64,000 nt of DNA from Companilactobacillus hulinensis (GTDB lineage: Bacteria; Bacillota; Bacilli; Lactobacillales; Lactobacillaceae): assembly GCF_003946555.1 (NCBI RefSeq), contig NZ_RHOO01000001.1, forward strand, positions 1-64,000, given 5' to 3'. Made by a program: the position numbers and the translations under genes. Shown piece by piece: positions 8,801-18,602 of the stretch; the stretch's first letter is position 1; each line of letters starts with the position of its first letter. A model generated the notes under the pieces. It was given only the letters and a program-made list of their open reading frames with translations, ran no database searches and was not told the origin of the DNA.

Positions 8801-9943
8801 TTGAAAAAAATCAAAGTTATGACAGTCTTTGGAACACGTCCAGAGGCAATTAAAATGGCACCATTGGTTTTGAAATTAAAACAAAATAGTGATCGTTTTG
8901 AAACGGTTACTGTAGTTACTGCCCAACATCGTGAAATGTTGGATTCTGTTCTGGAGATATTCAAGATCACACCAGATTATGATTTGAACATCATGAAGGA
9001 ACGTCAGACACTCAGTGGAATCACTGGATTAGTTCTGAAGGAATTAGACAGTATTATTGAAAAAGAAAAGCCTGACATTGTGCTAGTTCATGGCGATACT
9101 ACAACAACATTCAGTGCTGCACTTTCAGCTTTCTATCACCAAACAAGTATTGGTCACGTAGAAGCTGGATTGAGAACTTGGAATAAGTATTCTCCATGGC
9201 CAGAAGAGATGAATCGTCAGATGACTGATGATTTGGCCGACTTGTACTTCGCTCCAACTAGTGAAAGTAAGGCCAATTTGTTGAAGGAGAATCACAAGGA
9301 AGATAATATCTTCGTTACTGGTAATACAGCGATTGATGCTCTACGTAGTACGGTTCATCAAGATTATCATCATGATATTTTGGATATCATTGATCCAAAC
9401 AAGAAGATGATATTGATCACAATGCACCGTCGTGAGAATCAAGGAGAACCAATGAAGCAAGTCTTTCGTGCTATGAAACGTGTTGTTGAAAAGCATGATG
9501 ACATAGAATTGATTTATCCAGTTCATTTGAATCCAGTAGTTCAACAAACCGCTAAGGACATTCTTGGTGATGTTGAACGAGTTCACTTGATCGATCCACT
9601 TGATGTGGTTGATTTTCACAACTTAGCTTCTAAGAGCTACTTTATCATGACTGATTCCGGTGGTGTTCAAGAAGAAGCACCTTCACTTGGTAAGCCAGTA
9701 TTAGTATTGCGTGATACCACTGAACGTCCAGAAGGCGTTGAAGCTGGAACGTTGAAGTTAGTTGGTACTGACTCAGATGTTGTTGAGCGTGAAATGAGTC
9801 GCTTGATTGAAGATAAGCCTGAGTATGATCGTATGGCGAATGCTAAGAATCCATATGGTGATGGTAAAGCATCTGATAGAATCATGGATGCAATCAGTTA
9901 TCATTTTGGTCAAACAACAGATACACCTGATGAATTTGAATAG
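8801..9943 (+). CDS. mnaA: UDP-N-acetylglucosamine 2-epimerase (non-hydrolysing)
   Basis: A 380-residue member of the WecB/MnaA family, which interconverts UDP-GlcNAc and UDP-ManNAc for wall teichoic acid or other surface polymers. It opens with the typical KVMTVFGTRPEAIKMAPLV and contains VHGDTTTTFSAAL, GHVEAGLRT, EEMNRQ, TMHRREN and TDSGGVQEEAPSLGKPVL, all diagnostic. The start is TTG 8801 with GAGGTGAT 4 bases upstream; the GTG at 8792 lies inside that ribosome binding site. It ends at a bidirectional terminator shared with the GtrA gene. Confidence 0.95.
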   Translation: MKKIKVMTVFGTRPEAIKMAPLVLKLKQNSDRFETVTVVTAQHREMLDSVLEIFKITPDYDLNIMKERQTLSGITGLVLKELDSIIEKEKPDIVLVHGDTTTTFSAALSAFYHQTSIGHVEAGLRTWNKYSPWPEEMNRQMTDDLADLYFAPTSESKANLLKENHKEDNIFVTGNTAIDALRSTVHQDYHHDILDIIDPNKKMILITMHRRENQGEPMKQVFRAMKRVVEKHDDIELIYPVHLNPVVQQTAKDILGDVERVHLIDPLDVVDFHNLASKSYFIMTDSGGVQEEAPSLGKPVLVLRDTTERPEGVEAGTLKLVGTDSDVVEREMSRLIEDKPEYDRMANAKNPYGDGKASDRIMDAISYHFGQTTDTPDEFE

Positions 9944-9952
9944 TATTAATTT

Positions 9953-9999
9953 AAAAAAGTGAAGCCGAGGAAATTAAATTTCCTTAGCTTCACTTTTTT
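9953..9999. terminator. Bidirectional terminator between mnaA and the GtrA gene
   Basis: AAAAAAGTGAAGC / GCTTCACTTTTTT stem with an extra inner pairing (GGAAATT / AATTTCC). It overlaps the last codons of the convergent GtrA-family gene. Confidence 0.9.
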
Positions 10000-10459
10000 C
10001 TTTGTCGTTATTACTTTTTGAAGAACTTCTGAATTTCTTGAACTTATCAATTAAATTACGGTTGTTATAATTGAATATCAATTTGGATGAATAATAATTA
10101 AACAATCCAACTACCAGTTGATCAATTACTTTGATGATGATATTTCCGAATGGAAGTACCATCACGGCAACTATCATGAAGAAGTCATCGAATAGTAATG
10201 AGAATAATCGGGATAGAATGAAATAGATTCCTTCTTGAAACATTTTTTTCACATTTCCCATTTTGCGTTTGAAGACAAATATTTTCGTCACAAAGAATGA
10301 GAAGACATTAGATACGAACCAGGCAATTGTGTTGGCGATCCACAAGGGAATACCAAAATTATTGTGTGCCATATCGAAAATCACAATATTGATGAGAGAT
10401 GCAAGAAATCCAAATAGACAATACACTGCGAAGTCGCGGTGTTTTCTAATGAAATCCAT
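9974..10459 (-). CDS. GtrA family membrane protein
   Basis: A 161-residue protein with four predicted membrane helices and the GtrA signature start (FAVYCLFGFLASLINIVIFD and WFVSNVFSFFVTKIFVFK). GtrA proteins are thought to help move lipid-linked sugars across the membrane for surface polysaccharide decoration. The C-terminal tail is charged (KSNNDKEKSEAKEI) and its codons double as one arm of the terminator. It starts 2 bases after the flavodoxin stop, so the two are translationally coupled. With mnaA and galU nearby, a role in wall polymer synthesis is plausible. Confidence 0.88.
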   Translation of the reverse strand: MDFIRKHRDFAVYCLFGFLASLINIVIFDMAHNNFGIPLWIANTIAWFVSNVFSFFVTKIFVFKRKMGNVKKMFQEGIYFILSRLFSLLFDDFFMIVAVMVLPFGNIIIKVIDQLVVGLFNYYSSKLIFNYNNRNLIDKFKKFRSSSKSNNDKEKSEAKEI

Positions 10460-10461
10460 AG

Positions 10462-10917
10462 TTAGTCATCCATTTCTTTAGCTTTAGCTACCAATTCTTC
10501 AGCAAATTTATCAAGATGCTCAATGTCGTCTTGTTCTGGGTCTAGTTCTACTTTGACAGAATCTGAACCTTTGGTTGCTCCTACTTGTTCGAAGATAGTG
10601 GAGAACTCATCAACGGCACGACAAAAATCCTCATAGAAACGATCACCTGAGCCACATACGCCGTAGATTTTACCGTTTAAGTCAAGATCTTGCATGTCAT
10701 CGTAAAAATCCATTGCTTCTTCGGGGACAATTCCTTGATCATATGTATAACTAGCAATTACACAAATGTCAGCATCCTCAAAATCAGAAGCGTCAGTCTG
10801 TGAAACCTCACTCATATCAACATCCATTCCTAAGTCCTCGAACTTTTCTGTTAGAACGTATGCGATGTCTTCGTCGTTACCAGTGATACTTGCATAAACG
10901 ATTTTTACTTTTGTCAT
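10462..10917 (-). CDS. Flavodoxin
   Basis: A 151-residue flavodoxin-fold protein. The FMN phosphate loop is seen as ASITGNDEDIA after the first beta strand, and the isoalloxazine-binding loops as ASYTYDQGIVPE and GSGDRFYEDFCRAV. It probably acts as a small electron carrier in the cytoplasm. It is the first gene of a two-gene unit with the GtrA gene. The start ATG 10917 is preceded by GAGAGGCAG. Confidence 0.92.
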   Translation of the reverse strand: MTKVKIVYASITGNDEDIAYVLTEKFEDLGMDVDMSEVSQTDASDFEDADICVIASYTYDQGIVPEEAMDFYDDMQDLDLNGKIYGVCGSGDRFYEDFCRAVDEFSTIFEQVGATKGSDSVKVELDPEQDDIEHLDKFAEELVAKAKEMDD

Positions 10918-11041
10918 TTAACTGCCTCTCATTTTACAATCTTGAGATATTATAGCAAAAATAGTCAACTATCTAAATGGATAACCATGACAATGTTATA
11001 ATATCAATGACTTTATTTTTTTTGAAGGGAAATGCAAAAAG

Positions 11042-11839
11042 TTGATTACACTAAAATCTGCACGAGAAATAGAAGGTATGAGAAAGTCTGGCGAATTACT
11101 TGCCAACGTTCATATCGGATTACGAGATATTATCAAACCAGGAATTTCTTCAATGGAGATTGAAGATTTTGCTGATAAATATATAACTGAACATGGTGGG
11201 AGACCATCTGAAAAGGGATTCGAAGGATACAAATATGCAACTTGTGTTTGTGTTAATGATGAAGTTGCTCATGGTATTCCACGTAAGAACTTGATCTTGA
11301 AGAGCGGTGACGTTCTAAAAGTTGATATGACTGTTAATTTAGACGGTTATGAAAGTGATTCTTGCTGGACATACGCTGTTGGTGAATTATCACCAGAAGA
11401 CAAGCACCTAATGGAAGTTACACACAAAGCTCTATACTTAGGTATCGATCAAGCTGTTGTGGGCAATCGTTTGGGTGATATTGGTTATGCTATTCAACAC
11501 TACGTTGAAGATGAACAACACATGGGTGATGTTCGTGATTTGATCGGACATGGTATCCAGCCTACAATGCACGAAGCACCAAATGTTCCTCACTACGGTG
11601 AACCAGGACAAGGTCTTCGTTTGCGTGAAGGTATGACTATCACTATTGAACCAATGGTCAACCTTGGAACATGGGAGATCAATGATAAGTTCGTCAAAGC
11701 AGACGGATGGGAATACTTTGTTTCAGCTGATGGATCAGATTCTGCTCAATATGAACATACAATTGCTATCACAAAAGATGGCCCTAAGATTTTGACTTCT
11801 CAAGATCCAGAGTTCGATGCTAAATATCTATTGAAATAA
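11042..11839 (+). CDS. map: Methionine aminopeptidase, type I
   Basis: A 265-residue peptidase that removes N-terminal Met from new proteins. Metal ligands of the pita-bread fold are visible: Asp in VDMTVNLDG and in ESDSCW, His in IGHGIQ, Glu in TIEPM and Glu in YEHTIAIT. The start is TTG 11042 with GAAGGGA upstream. The YihY gene follows after 11 bases, which suggests co-transcription. No bacterial zinc-finger extension is present at the N-terminus. Confidence 0.95.
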   Translation: MITLKSAREIEGMRKSGELLANVHIGLRDIIKPGISSMEIEDFADKYITEHGGRPSEKGFEGYKYATCVCVNDEVAHGIPRKNLILKSGDVLKVDMTVNLDGYESDSCWTYAVGELSPEDKHLMEVTHKALYLGIDQAVVGNRLGDIGYAIQHYVEDEQHMGDVRDLIGHGIQPTMHEAPNVPHYGEPGQGLRLREGMTITIEPMVNLGTWEINDKFVKADGWEYFVSADGSDSAQYEHTIAITKDGPKILTSQDPEFDAKYLLK

Positions 11840-11850
11840 TGGTGGGATAA

Positions 11851-12819
11851 ATGGACGAAAATAAGAACAAACCAATACCCATATTTGAACAGTCCATTTC
11901 ACGGCGTCAAAAATTTATCGGCTTCGTGAAATGTGTTGCACAAGCTGTGAGTGATGCTAATATTCCAATGGCTTCAAAGGCCGTTACATATTATCTTTTA
12001 TTGTCTTTATTTCCGGCCTTTATTATTGTTGGAAATTTAATTCCACTATTACATTTAGACAGACCAACAGTCGTTTCTTATATTGAATTTATTTTGCCAG
12101 AGAATCTCCACGAATACTTCATTCCGTTAATTGAAAAAGTTATTACCAGTTCTAATACTGGTATATTGTCAGTCGGTATTGTTGTTGCCTTATGGGCTAT
12201 TTCACGTGGATTGAACACTGCACAATTGTCGATGAATCAAGCATACGGATTGGATATCAATAGTTTGTTTGTTAATCAAACTTTTTTGAACTATATCATT
12301 AGACGTGCTTTGGCGTTCATCATGACGTTCTTTCTTATTGTCATCGCTGTTGCAGTTATCATTGTGTTCACTTTTGGTCAGATATTTTTGAATTGGCTGA
12401 TTGATCTGATTGAACTTCAGGCTTTACAGACGGTCTTGGATGAGTTTATGAGATGGAAATGGCCTCTGGCTATTGTTATAATGTTCTTGATCGTATTTGC
12501 TTTATTTTATTTTTTACCTAATGTCCATCTGAAGCTTCACTACATACTTTTGGGCTCAGTTATCGCTACGACGGGTATGCTTGGATTATCTCAGATCTTT
12601 TCCTACTATTTAAAATATTTTGGATCAGCTTGGGATAACTATGGAACCATTGGAGCTATTATTATTTTCCTCCTTTGGATCAACATGTCTGTGACGATAT
12701 TTCTATTTGGAAATGCCGTCAATGTTGGCTTTGCGGAAGCAAGTCAAGGACCATATCTTCGTAAGAATACTGGACGTTTGAGCACGTATTTGAAGTCGCA
12801 TGAAACCAATAAAGGGTGA
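11851..12819 (+). CDS. YihY/BrkB family inner membrane protein
   Basis: A 322-residue protein with six predicted helices and family hallmarks: [22 protein letters not shown] near the N-terminus, [12 protein letters not shown] in the middle and [28 protein letters not shown] near the C-terminus. The family was once called ribonuclease BN in error; its true function is unknown. It lies between map and galU on the same strand, and the galU start is only 37 bases past its stop. Confidence 0.9.
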   Translation: MDENKNKPIPIFEQSISRRQKFIGFVKCVAQAVSDANIPMASKAVTYYLLLSLFPAFIIVGNLIPLLHLDRPTVVSYIEFILPENLHEYFIPLIEKVITSSNTGILSVGIVVALWAISRGLNTAQLSMNQAYGLDINSLFVNQTFLNYIIRRALAFIMTFFLIVIAVAVIIVFTFGQIFLNWLIDLIELQALQTVLDEFMRWKWPLAIVIMFLIVFALFYFLPNVHLKLHYILLGSVIATTGMLGLSQIFSYYLKYFGSAWDNYGTIGAIIIFLLWINMSVTIFLFGNAVNVGFAEASQGPYLRKNTGRLSTYLKSHETNKG

Positions 12820-12856
12820 GGACAATATCCGCATCTGTATATTAAGGAGATCAGTA

Positions 12857-13768
12857 ATGAAAGTAAGAAAAGCTATTATTCCAGCTGCAGGATTAGGAAC
12901 AAGATTTTTACCAGCAACAAAGGCATTGGCTAAGGAAATGTTACCAATTGTTGATAAGCCAACAATTCAATTTATTGTTGAGGAAGCTAAGGCTTCAGGT
13001 ATCGAAGATATCTTGATTATTACTGGTAAGAATAAGCGTTCGATCGAAGATCATTTTGATGCTGCACCTGAACTAGAACAGAATTTGGAATCAAAGAATA
13101 AGACAGAACTATTGAAGGTCGTTCAAGGTACAACAGACTTAGGTGTTAACTTGTACTATAGCCGTCAAGCTCATCCAAATGGCTTAGGCGATGCTGTTGC
13201 TCAAGCACAATCATTCATTTCAGGCGAACCATTCGTTGTTATGCTTGGTGATGATTTGATGACAGATAAAGTTCCACTAACAAAGCAATTGATTGATGAT
13301 TACGATAAGACACACGCTTCAACAATCGCTGTTATGAAGGTTCCTGATAAGGATGTTTCAAAATACGGAATTATCGAACCAGACGGTGAACAAGCTCCTG
13401 GACTATATAATGTTAAGAGCTTTGTTGAGAAGCCAAAAGTTGATGAAGCTCCAAGTAACTTGGCTATCATTGGTCGTTACTTATTAACACCTGAAATCTT
13501 CGATTTGTTGAAGACTCAAAAACCAGGTGCTGGTAATGAGATCCAATTAACAGATGCTATTGATCGTATGAACAAGATTCAACGTGTATTTGCTCATGAA
13601 TTCAAGGGTCAAAGAGACGATGTTGGTAATAAGTTTGGTTATGTTAAGACCAACATTGAGTATGGTTTGACTCACCCAGAAGTTAAGGATGAATTGAGAA
13701 AGTATATTTTGGACTTGAGCAAGAAGCTTCAAGCTGAGGATAATCAAGGTAAGAAGTCAGCTAAGTAG
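12857..13768 (+). CDS. galU: UTP-glucose-1-phosphate uridylyltransferase
   Basis: A 303-residue nucleotidyltransferase making UDP-glucose for glycolipids, teichoic acids and exopolysaccharide. Motifs include the N-terminal [23 protein letters not shown] (shown in parts: [14 protein letters not shown]), [24 protein letters not shown] and the VEKP segment. The start is ATG 12857 with AAGGAGAT just upstream; an in-frame ATG at 12800 lies inside the yihY gene. It is followed directly by repeat A3 with no other hairpin. Confidence 0.95.
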   Translation: MKVRKAIIPAAGLGTRFLPATKALAKEMLPIVDKPTIQFIVEEAKASGIEDILIITGKNKRSIEDHFDAAPELEQNLESKNKTELLKVVQGTTDLGVNLYYSRQAHPNGLGDAVAQAQSFISGEPFVVMLGDDLMTDKVPLTKQLIDDYDKTHASTIAVMKVPDKDVSKYGIIEPDGEQAPGLYNVKSFVEKPKVDEAPSNLAIIGRYLLTPEIFDLLKTQKPGAGNEIQLTDAIDRMNKIQRVFAHEFKGQRDDVGNKFGYVKTNIEYGLTHPEVKDELRKYILDLSKKLQAEDNQGKKSAK

Positions 13769-13787
13769 CCTTTTAAGTTGTTCAGTT

Positions 13788-13940
13788 GTCGCTTCCGGTT
13801 CCAAGAGTTTTTACCTGCCGTGGGACCGATTCGAGCCAAGGTCTCGAATCTCGACTTGAAGCTTTGCTTCGCAAATCTCCAAGCTCGTCCTGTGGCTTCG
13901 CCACCTTCACGGCTGGTAAAATCTCTTGTAACCTCCAGCT
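13788..13940 (+). repeat. Family A structured repeat, copy A3
   Basis: Ends TCGCTTCCGGTT / AACCTCCAGC. Outer stem CAAGAGTTTTTACC / GGTAAAATCTCTTG. Arm 1 GATTCGAGCC / GGTCTCGAATC. Arm 3 is a short hairpin, GTGGC-TTC-GCCAC. It lies 20 bases after galU in the galU orientation, in place of a classical terminator. Confidence 0.85.
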
Positions 13941-14049
13941 ATAATAGTTCATTATTTGGCTAGATGGTTACTTACTTACGTGATTGGATGGGGTGTTTTG
14001 CCACATGCTATTTCATTCTGAACGTAACAAGAGTAAGAAACTGTAAATT

Positions 14050-14231
14050 AGTCGGAGATAGAAAATGATGTAACCAGCAGTGATAGTGCTGTCGGACGGC
14101 CTTGCCGTCCATACAGCACAGGACGACTTTTGAAATCTGCGGTTTGTGCAGAGTTCAAAATCGAGTCTTCAGACCGCACTTTGGCTGAAGACGGTCCCAC
14201 TGCAGGTTCCATCGTTTTCTATCGGAGACGT
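14050..14231 (-). repeat. Family A structured repeat, copy A4
   Basis: Minus-strand orientation. The outer stem is GATAGAAAA.GATG / CATC.TTTTCTATC with CGGAGA at both ends. Arm 1 is GTCTTCAGCC / GGTCTGAAGAC. The long arm 3 shares GGACGGC / GCCGTCC and GTGCTGT / ACAGCAC with A1. It abuts the stop of the gene at 14233-14517 in that gene's orientation. Confidence 0.85.
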
Positions 14232-14232
14232 C

Positions 14233-14517
14233 TTAACCTAATAAAATACAATCATCATCAACCCTGAATCCAAAGAGTTGGTGGTGATTTTTTTTGTTGT
14301 CATAGTAAACAGGAAGTTCGTAATATTCTTTTTTATTTATCAGCAATAAGAACTCCCAGTTTTTCAAACCTTTTAATTTATTTGAAGTCTTCAAATAAAC
14401 GCCAGTAGGTTCTGATTCCAGATCCACCACGGCATATCTTTGTTTGTCTTCTTCAATAAATATTCGATTATTTTTGTTAAAATCATTTAGCAATAAGATT
14501 AAATCAATGATTCGCAT
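14233..14517 (-). CDS. Small hypothetical protein
   Basis: A 94-residue soluble protein, rich in Leu, Asn and Lys, with alternating hydrophobic and charged residues that suggest a beta-rich fold (YAVVDLESEPTGVYLKTS, ELPVYYDNKK). I do not recognise a family. A ribosome binding site (GGAG, 9-10 bases upstream of ATG 14517) supports it as real. It stands alone, divergent from the mevalonate operon, with repeat A4 directly after the stop. Confidence 0.7.
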   Translation of the reverse strand: MRIIDLILLLNDFNKNNRIFIEEDKQRYAVVDLESEPTGVYLKTSNKLKGLKNWEFLLLINKKEYYELPVYYDNKKNHHQLFGFRVDDDCILLG

Positions 14518-14612
14518 AAGATAAACTCCATCGTTTTGATTGTAATTATTTACTAGTTAAATTATTATTAAGGCTTAGAGTAATTTTACCAAATATGAGA
14601 GGGTACATTTAA

Positions 14613-15767
14613 ATGAATCCAGTTGTAATTATAGATGCAAAAAGAACCGCAATCGGTAAGTTCCGTGGGGAATTCGCTGATTTGTCAGCGGTTGAGCTAG
14701 GAACACAGTTAGTTAAAAAGTTGTTAAAAAAGAATAATATTGATCCTAAAATAGTTGATCAATTTATTTTTGGAAATGTTTATCAAGCTGGTGCTGGACA
14801 AAATCCTGCCAGACAAGTTGCAATTAACTCTGGAGCAGCAGTTGAATCTACTGCTATGACGATCAATCAAGTTTGTGGTTCAGGGATGAAAGCTGTTCAT
14901 GAAGCCACTAATGCTTTACTTTTAGGAGATGCTGAAATCATCGTTGCTGGTGGTATTGAAAGCATGTCAAACGCTCCCTTTTACGCCAAACGTGTTGGTA
15001 AATTGGAAGCAAGTGATAAGAAGGGTGATACGTTATTCCGTGATGGATTGTGGGATGCCTTCAATAATAATCACATGGGTATCACAGCTGAAAATGTTGC
15101 TCAGAAATATGCTGTGACTCGCCAGCAACAAGACCAGTTTGCGTATGCCTCACAACAAAAGGCTGCTGCATCAGTAGATAAGTTAGCTCAAGAAATTATT
15201 CCAATTGACGTTGACGGTGAAAAAATCGTCAAAGATGAGTCAATCAGAGCTAATACTACACTTGAAAAAATGGCTAATTTGAAGCCTGCATTTGAGGAAA
15301 ATGGGACTGTTACGGCCGGTAATTCATCACCATTGAATGATGGTGCCGCAGCCTTGATCATGATGACTAAGGATAAAGCTGATAGTCTAGGCCTAGATTA
15401 TATAGCTGAGATCACTGGCTATACAGAAGTTGGTATCAATCCGAACTTTATGGGCTATGCTCCATATTACGCCATCAAAAAGTATTCTGAGAAATATAAG
15501 ACTGATTTGAATGATATCGACTTATATGAAATAAATGAAGCATTTGCATCACAAGCATTCGCAGTAACTAGAGACTTGAATCTTCCTGCAAATAAAATAA
15601 ATATCTATGGTGGAGGAATTGCCCTGGGTCATCCACTTGGCGCAACTGGTGCTAGATTAATTGTTTCACTTATCAATGCGCTACAAAATACCGAGCAAAC
15701 AACTGGTATTGCTTCATTATGCATTGGCGGTGGAATGGGTATGGCTCTAGGAATTAAGTTATCATGA
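14613..15767 (+). CDS. Acetyl-CoA acetyltransferase (thiolase)
   Basis: A 384-residue biosynthetic thiolase that condenses two acetyl-CoA to acetoacetyl-CoA, the first step of the mevalonate route. The active-site Cys88 sits in INQVCGSGMKA. The NEAFA motif, the GGGIALGHPLGATGAR segment with its catalytic His, and the second cysteine in SLCIGGGMGMAL are present. It is the first gene of a three-gene operon and its TGA stop overlaps the ATG of the reductase. In enterococci this enzyme is fused to the reductase; here they are separate. Confidence 0.95.
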   Translation: MNPVVIIDAKRTAIGKFRGEFADLSAVELGTQLVKKLLKKNNIDPKIVDQFIFGNVYQAGAGQNPARQVAINSGAAVESTAMTINQVCGSGMKAVHEATNALLLGDAEIIVAGGIESMSNAPFYAKRVGKLEASDKKGDTLFRDGLWDAFNNNHMGITAENVAQKYAVTRQQQDQFAYASQQKAAASVDKLAQEIIPIDVDGEKIVKDESIRANTTLEKMANLKPAFEENGTVTAGNSSPLNDGAAALIMMTKDKADSLGLDYIAEITGYTEVGINPNFMGYAPYYAIKKYSEKYKTDLNDIDLYEINEAFASQAFAVTRDLNLPANKINIYGGGIALGHPLGATGARLIVSLINALQNTEQTTGIASLCIGGGMGMALGIKLS

Positions 15768-17002
15768 AATTATACGAAATGACGGATGAAGAAAGAATTC
15801 AATATTTACTTGATCATAAGTATATTAACCAAGATCAAGCTAATTTGTTAAGCTCTCGGAATCCTTTATCACAAGAATTGTCAGATAGTCTGAGTGAAAA
15901 TCAACTTGGCGTATTTGGTCTGCCTTATGGATTTGCAACAGATGTGGTAGTCAACGGCAAGGATTATATTGTTCCTATGTCAATTGAAGAACCATCAGTG
16001 ATTGCTGCGGCATCTAACGGTGCCAAGAGAATCAAGAACAGCGGTGGATTCAAAGTATCGACTAGTTCACATATTGTCTATGGGCAGATTGTTTTAGAAG
16101 ATGTTAATGAGAACACTTTGAATTTATTACAGAATAAGAAAAGCTTAATATTACAGATTGCTAATGGTGCACATCCAAGTTTGATCAAGCGTGGCGGTGG
16201 TGTTAGCTCGGTTGAGTTCGTATCTTATGGAGATATGATAGAAGTTGAATTAGGTGTTGATACGGTTGATGCCATGGGTGCCAATCTTGTTAATACCATT
16301 CTAGAAATCACTAGTCGAAAAGTATCAGAAATAACTTCCTGTAATGTTTTGTGCAGTATTCTGTCTAACAGTGGGGAAGGTCAAGTCGTTGATGTTAACG
16401 CTGAAGTTTCATTTGAGCAACTTGCTACCAAGAAGATGCCTGGTGAAGAAGTCGCTGAACGAATTGTTTCACTGACAGGGTTTGCTCAAAAGTCAGTTAA
16501 ACGAGCTATTACACACAACAAAGGTATTATGAATGGAATTGATGCTGTCATTGCTTCGACTGGAAACGACTTCCGTGCTCAAGAGGCTGCTGCACATGCA
16601 TTTGCAATACAAAGTGGCAGTTATCAACCATTAAGTGATTGGCGAATAGTTGATGGACATTTGGAAGGTAAATTAACTATCCCGATTGAAGCTGGTAGCG
16701 TTGGTGGGGCAATTAGCTCAATGCCAATGGCACAGCTTAGTTTGTCGATAATGAAGATACAAAATAGTCAGGAGTTGCGTTCAGTTATTGGAGCAATTGG
16801 CTTAGCTAATAACTTGTCAGCTCTACGTGCCTTAGTAACGACAGGCATTCAAGCTGGTCACATGAGTCTTCAGAGCAAGTCTTTGGCTATTTCGGCTGGA
16901 GCAGTCGGCGAAGAAATTAACAAGGTCGCACGGGAATTGAATAGACAGAAGAATTATTCACTTGCTAATGCAAAAGAAGTTCTGAAAGAATTGAGGAATT
17001 AA
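15764..17002 (+). CDS. mvaA: Hydroxymethylglutaryl-CoA reductase, class II
   Basis: A 412-residue class II HMG-CoA reductase, reducing HMG-CoA to mevalonate. The catalytic Glu is in SIEEPSVIAAASNGAK, DAMGANLVN is the conserved nucleotide-site segment, GNDFRAQEAAAHAFA carries the catalytic Asp region, and the C-terminal AGHMSLQSKSLA holds the catalytic His. ATG 15764 overlaps the thiolase stop by four bases (ATGA), showing translational coupling. The class is often called degradative but works in synthesis in lactic acid bacteria. Confidence 0.95.
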   Translation: MKLYEMTDEERIQYLLDHKYINQDQANLLSSRNPLSQELSDSLSENQLGVFGLPYGFATDVVVNGKDYIVPMSIEEPSVIAAASNGAKRIKNSGGFKVSTSSHIVYGQIVLEDVNENTLNLLQNKKSLILQIANGAHPSLIKRGGGVSSVEFVSYGDMIEVELGVDTVDAMGANLVNTILEITSRKVSEITSCNVLCSILSNSGEGQVVDVNAEVSFEQLATKKMPGEEVAERIVSLTGFAQKSVKRAITHNKGIMNGIDAVIASTGNDFRAQEAAAHAFAIQSGSYQPLSDWRIVDGHLEGKLTIPIEAGSVGGAISSMPMAQLSLSIMKIQNSQELRSVIGAIGLANNLSALRALVTTGIQAGHMSLQSKSLAISAGAVGEEINKVARELNRQKNYSLANAKEVLKELRN

Positions 17003-17005
17003 TAG

Positions 17006-18163
17006 ATGGATATTGGTATTGATAGACTAGGCTTTTATGTGCCTAAAAAATACATTGATTTAGTTGAATTAGCGAATAAGCGTAATGTTGATCCAAACAA
17101 ATTCACGATAGGAATCGGCCAGAGCAAGCAGGCAGTACCTGACTTATATCAAGATGCCGTAACTATGGCAGCTGAATCGGCAGATCAAGTTCTGAATGAT
17201 GACAACCGTAAGGATATTGGTTTGGTGATTGTGGGAACTGAAAGCAGTGTTGATGAATCAAAGGCTGCAGCAACTTATTTAGTTGAATTATTAAATCTTC
17301 CAGAAGAAGTCAGAGCCTTTGAAATTAAAGAGGCTTGTTACGGTGCCACTGCAGGATTACAAATGGCATATAATTTCGTAGCTATGAACCCTGACAAGAA
17401 GGCATTAGTGATTGCCAGTGATATAGCTCGTTACGGAGTTAATACACCTGGTGAGGTTACGCAAGGTGCTGGTTCTGTTGCGATGCTTGTTAGTGAGAAT
17501 CCACATATTTTGAAATTAAATAATAAGTCGGTTTATATGACTCGTAATGTCGGAGACTTCTGGCGTCCTACGTTTTCTAAGACAGCTTTTGCTCGTGGCA
17601 AATATTCCAATGAAGTCTATGTTGATTTCTTCAAGACGCTTTGGAAGAAGTTCCAAGACAAGTATGATGTCACAGCTGATGATTTCAGTACTATGTTATT
17701 CCACATTCCTTATACCAAGATGGGGATGAAGGCCTTACGTACTCTGGAAGGTAATATTCCAGATGATAAATACAATGAGTTGTCTGATCATTATCAAGCA
17801 AGTATTGAGATCAGTCGCAATGTCGGTAATCTTTATACTGGTTCATTGTACTTGGGACTTATTTCTTATCTGATCAACGGGGATGTTAAGCCAAATGAAC
17901 AGATAAGCCTGTTTAGTTATGGTTCAGGGGCTGTTGGTGAAATTTATAGTGCAGAAATCCAACCTGATTATACAGGTTTTTTGAATATCGATTTTATTAA
18001 GAAAGAGTTAAGCGATAGGCAAAAAATTAGCATTTCTGACTATGAAGATATTTTTGGAAAAGAAGTCAAGAATGGCGATGTAACAGTACTTTCAGATGTT
18101 CATGATAAGTACTATTTGAGTGAGATAAAAGAAAATGAAAGATTGTACAAAAAGCTGAAGTAA
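17006..18163 (+). CDS. mvaS: Hydroxymethylglutaryl-CoA synthase
   Basis: A 385-residue HMG-CoA synthase. All three catalytic residues fall at the canonical positions: Glu79 (GTESSVDESKAA), Cys111 (IKEACYGATAG) and His233 (LFHIPYTKMG). It joins acetyl-CoA to acetoacetyl-CoA to give HMG-CoA. The start is 3 bases after the reductase stop with GAGG upstream. Gene order here is thiolase-reductase-synthase. The promoter of the downstream structured RNA begins 4 bases after its stop. Confidence 0.96.
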   Translation: MDIGIDRLGFYVPKKYIDLVELANKRNVDPNKFTIGIGQSKQAVPDLYQDAVTMAAESADQVLNDDNRKDIGLVIVGTESSVDESKAAATYLVELLNLPEEVRAFEIKEACYGATAGLQMAYNFVAMNPDKKALVIASDIARYGVNTPGEVTQGAGSVAMLVSENPHILKLNNKSVYMTRNVGDFWRPTFSKTAFARGKYSNEVYVDFFKTLWKKFQDKYDVTADDFSTMLFHIPYTKMGMKALRTLEGNIPDDKYNELSDHYQASIEISRNVGNLYTGSLYLGLISYLINGDVKPNEQISLFSYGSGAVGEIYSAEIQPDYTGFLNIDFIKKELSDRQKISISDYEDIFGKEVKNGDVTVLSDVHDKYYLSEIKENERLYKKLK

Positions 18164-18166
18164 AAT

Positions 18167-18195
18167 GTTGCAAACGGTTACATCAAATGTTATAT
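18167..18195 (+). promoter_or_regulatory. Promoter with overlapping cre site for the downstream RNA
   Basis: The -35 TTGCAA (18167-18172) and -10 TATATT (18190-18195) are 17 bases apart. TGCAAACGGTTACA (18168-18181) overlaps the -35. Its reverse complement TGTAACCGTTTGCA fits the CcpA operator consensus TGWNANCGNTNNCA at every position, so catabolite control of this promoter is likely. Confidence 0.75.
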
Positions 18196-18201
18196 TAAAG
18201 A

Positions 18202-18602
18202 CGTGGTAAAGATGAAATGCCTGGAACTGTAGCCCTAAAAAATTTGATGCTAATTAAAAAGTTTTAACTGTTTCCGTTAGGAGGCTGGTAGGATTAATAA
18301 AGAGCAACGAAGAGTTAGAGTATTACGGTTCAACGGCATTTTGGGACTAGCAACAAAAGTTAACATAAAATCGACTTAAATTTAGTAGTCGCGCAAGCTC
18401 AATACATGATTTGCTAGGATCCTTAGTTGAACGACAAGTGTTAGTAGTAAGATTTGTTTTACAGTAGCAAGATTCAGATTCAGGATTTACGTGAAAAGCT
18501 TTAAGCATTACATGATAAATTAAGAAGTTGATGAAAACTACAGTGGATTTCATCTTACCACTTCAAATGAATTGACCCCGTCAGATTGGATGGGGTCTTT
18601 TT
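18202..18602 (+). ncRNA. Unassigned structured non-coding RNA, about 400 nt
   Basis: No open reading frame fits, but the region has its own promoter and terminator and is closed by long-range pairing. GTGGTAAAGATGAAAT (18202-18217) pairs with ATTTCATCTTACCAC (18546-18560) with one bulge, and ACTGTAG (18225-18231) pairs with CTACAGT (18537-18543). Inside are nested stems GTTCAAC (18327-18333) / GTTGAAC (18425-18431), CTAGCAA (18346-18352) / TTGCTAG (18410-18416), CGACT / AGTCG (18371-18390), and AGCC.CTAA / TTAG.GGCT (18230-18285). I checked for RNase P, tmRNA, 6S, SRP and T-box signatures and found none. Confidence 0.7.
18573..18602 (+). terminator. Rho-independent terminator of the structured RNA
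   Basis: GACCCC (18573-18578) / GGGGTC (18591-18596) with a 12-base loop and a T run. Confidence 0.85.

Noticed and set aside
13778-13963. A 61-codon plus-strand frame after galU
   Set aside because: It falls within repeat A3, whose structure explains the sequence; no matching frame is kept in other copies.
18202-18602. RNase P RNA, tmRNA, 6S RNA, SRP RNA or T-box
   Set aside because: Size fits RNase P or tmRNA, but the conserved RNase P P4 sequence, tRNA-like ends and tag frame of tmRNA, the SRP core and the T-box AGGGTGG are all absent.
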